From assembly GCA_023392285.1 (NCBI GenBank), contig JAEVZK010000074.1, positions 1-6,000 on the forward strand: DNA of 6,000 nucleotides, in the 5' to 3' direction. Below the pieces are notes generated by a model. The model was not told the DNA's origin. It searched no databases and saw nothing but the letters and a program-made list of their open reading frames with translations. This DNA comes from Armatimonadota bacterium. GTDB lineage: Bacteria; Armatimonadota; Fimbriimonadia; Fimbriimonadales; Fimbriimonadaceae. A program made the translations under genes and the position numbers. Each line of letters starts with the position of its first letter. Within the stretch, counting starts at the first letter, position 1. Below are positions 5,877 through 6,000 of this stretch, piece by piece.

Positions 5877-6000
5877 TGGACTGCGGCAGAAAAGTGAGAC
5901 ACTAAGTGGTGGCTAATTTCTCTTTTTCTAGTTTGGCCTCAAACTGGTCGGGAGACTCGTATCCGAGGCTGGAGTGGAGTCTGTCTGGATTGTAGATGCC
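5877..6000 (-). mobile_element. IS3-family insertion sequence, terminal end only
   Basis: The element runs off the window. Its inferred boundary is 5877, where TGGACTGCGGCAGAAAAGTG (5877-5896) continues as AGACA to 5901. This fits the 5'-TG start and GAGACA-type inner end of many IS3-family terminal inverted repeats and abuts the transposase stop codon, as is usual for the family. The other end and the target duplication cannot be seen, so the exact boundary is inferred. Confidence 0.65.
5902..6000 (-). CDS. IS3-family transposase OrfB, C-terminal fragment
   Basis: Reading leftwards from the window edge, 32 codons end at TAG (5904-5902). They encode the well-known C-terminal signature of IS3-family transposases: YNPDRLHSSLGYESPDQFE, followed by a short Lys/Glu-rich tail ending in ATT. 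This segment follows the last catalytic Glu of the DDE integrase core (rve domain), which lies beyond the window. The protein catalyses copy-out/paste-in transposition and is normally made as a fusion with OrfA by -1 frameshifting. The visible part is intact, with no stop or frameshift. The 5' portion is missing only because the window ends. Confidence 0.9.
   Translation of the reverse strand, partial: GIYNPDRLHSSLGYESPDQFEAKLEKEKLATT

Overview
The window looks like a chromosomal segment of an environmental, moderately GC-rich bacterium. Three observations bear on lineage: a secreted protein made only of the copper amine oxidase N-terminal-type repeat, starts that mostly lack a clear Shine-Dalgarno sequence (TTG and GTG starts included), and heptameric intergenic repeats. 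Together they loosely fit Armatimonadota (Fimbriimonadia-like) or a related poorly sampled phylum. This is a guess from style, not a marker-gene assignment.

Layout. (1) 25-228 (+): small unrecognised protein with a CxxC. It converges on 225-758 (-), a two-helix membrane protein with a possible PH-like cytosolic part. (2) 759-954: no convincing gene, only a weak hairpin at its end. (3) 955-2604 (-): orphan membrane sensor histidine kinase (4 TM, PAS, HisKA, HATPase). (4) 2721-3980 (-): secreted two-part protein, a DUF4198-like N-terminal half fused to a heme-oxygenase-like C-terminal domain; this is the most unusual gene here. (5) A 101-bp divergent promoter region, then 4082-4492 (+): small secreted protein with a duplicated copper amine oxidase N-terminal-type module. 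(6) 4649-5623 (+): tandem universal stress protein whose first domain has lost the ATP-loop glycines; a palindrome abuts its start codon. (7) 5628-5872: short-period repeat tract (GTCGTCA/GGCGTCA heptamers, TTGAGATG octamers, TTCGGCG heptamers). (8) 5877-6000: terminal end of an IS3-family insertion sequence, with the transposase C-terminus on the minus strand, inserted a few bases from the last heptamer.

The genes do not form one obvious pathway. The plausible themes are stress and envelope sensing (kinase, universal stress protein) and extracytoplasmic metal or heme handling (the DUF4198/heme-oxygenase-like fusion). No operon longer than two genes is evident: the kinase and the fusion protein share a strand but are 116 bp apart. 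The right end is a repeat- and IS-rich accessory boundary.
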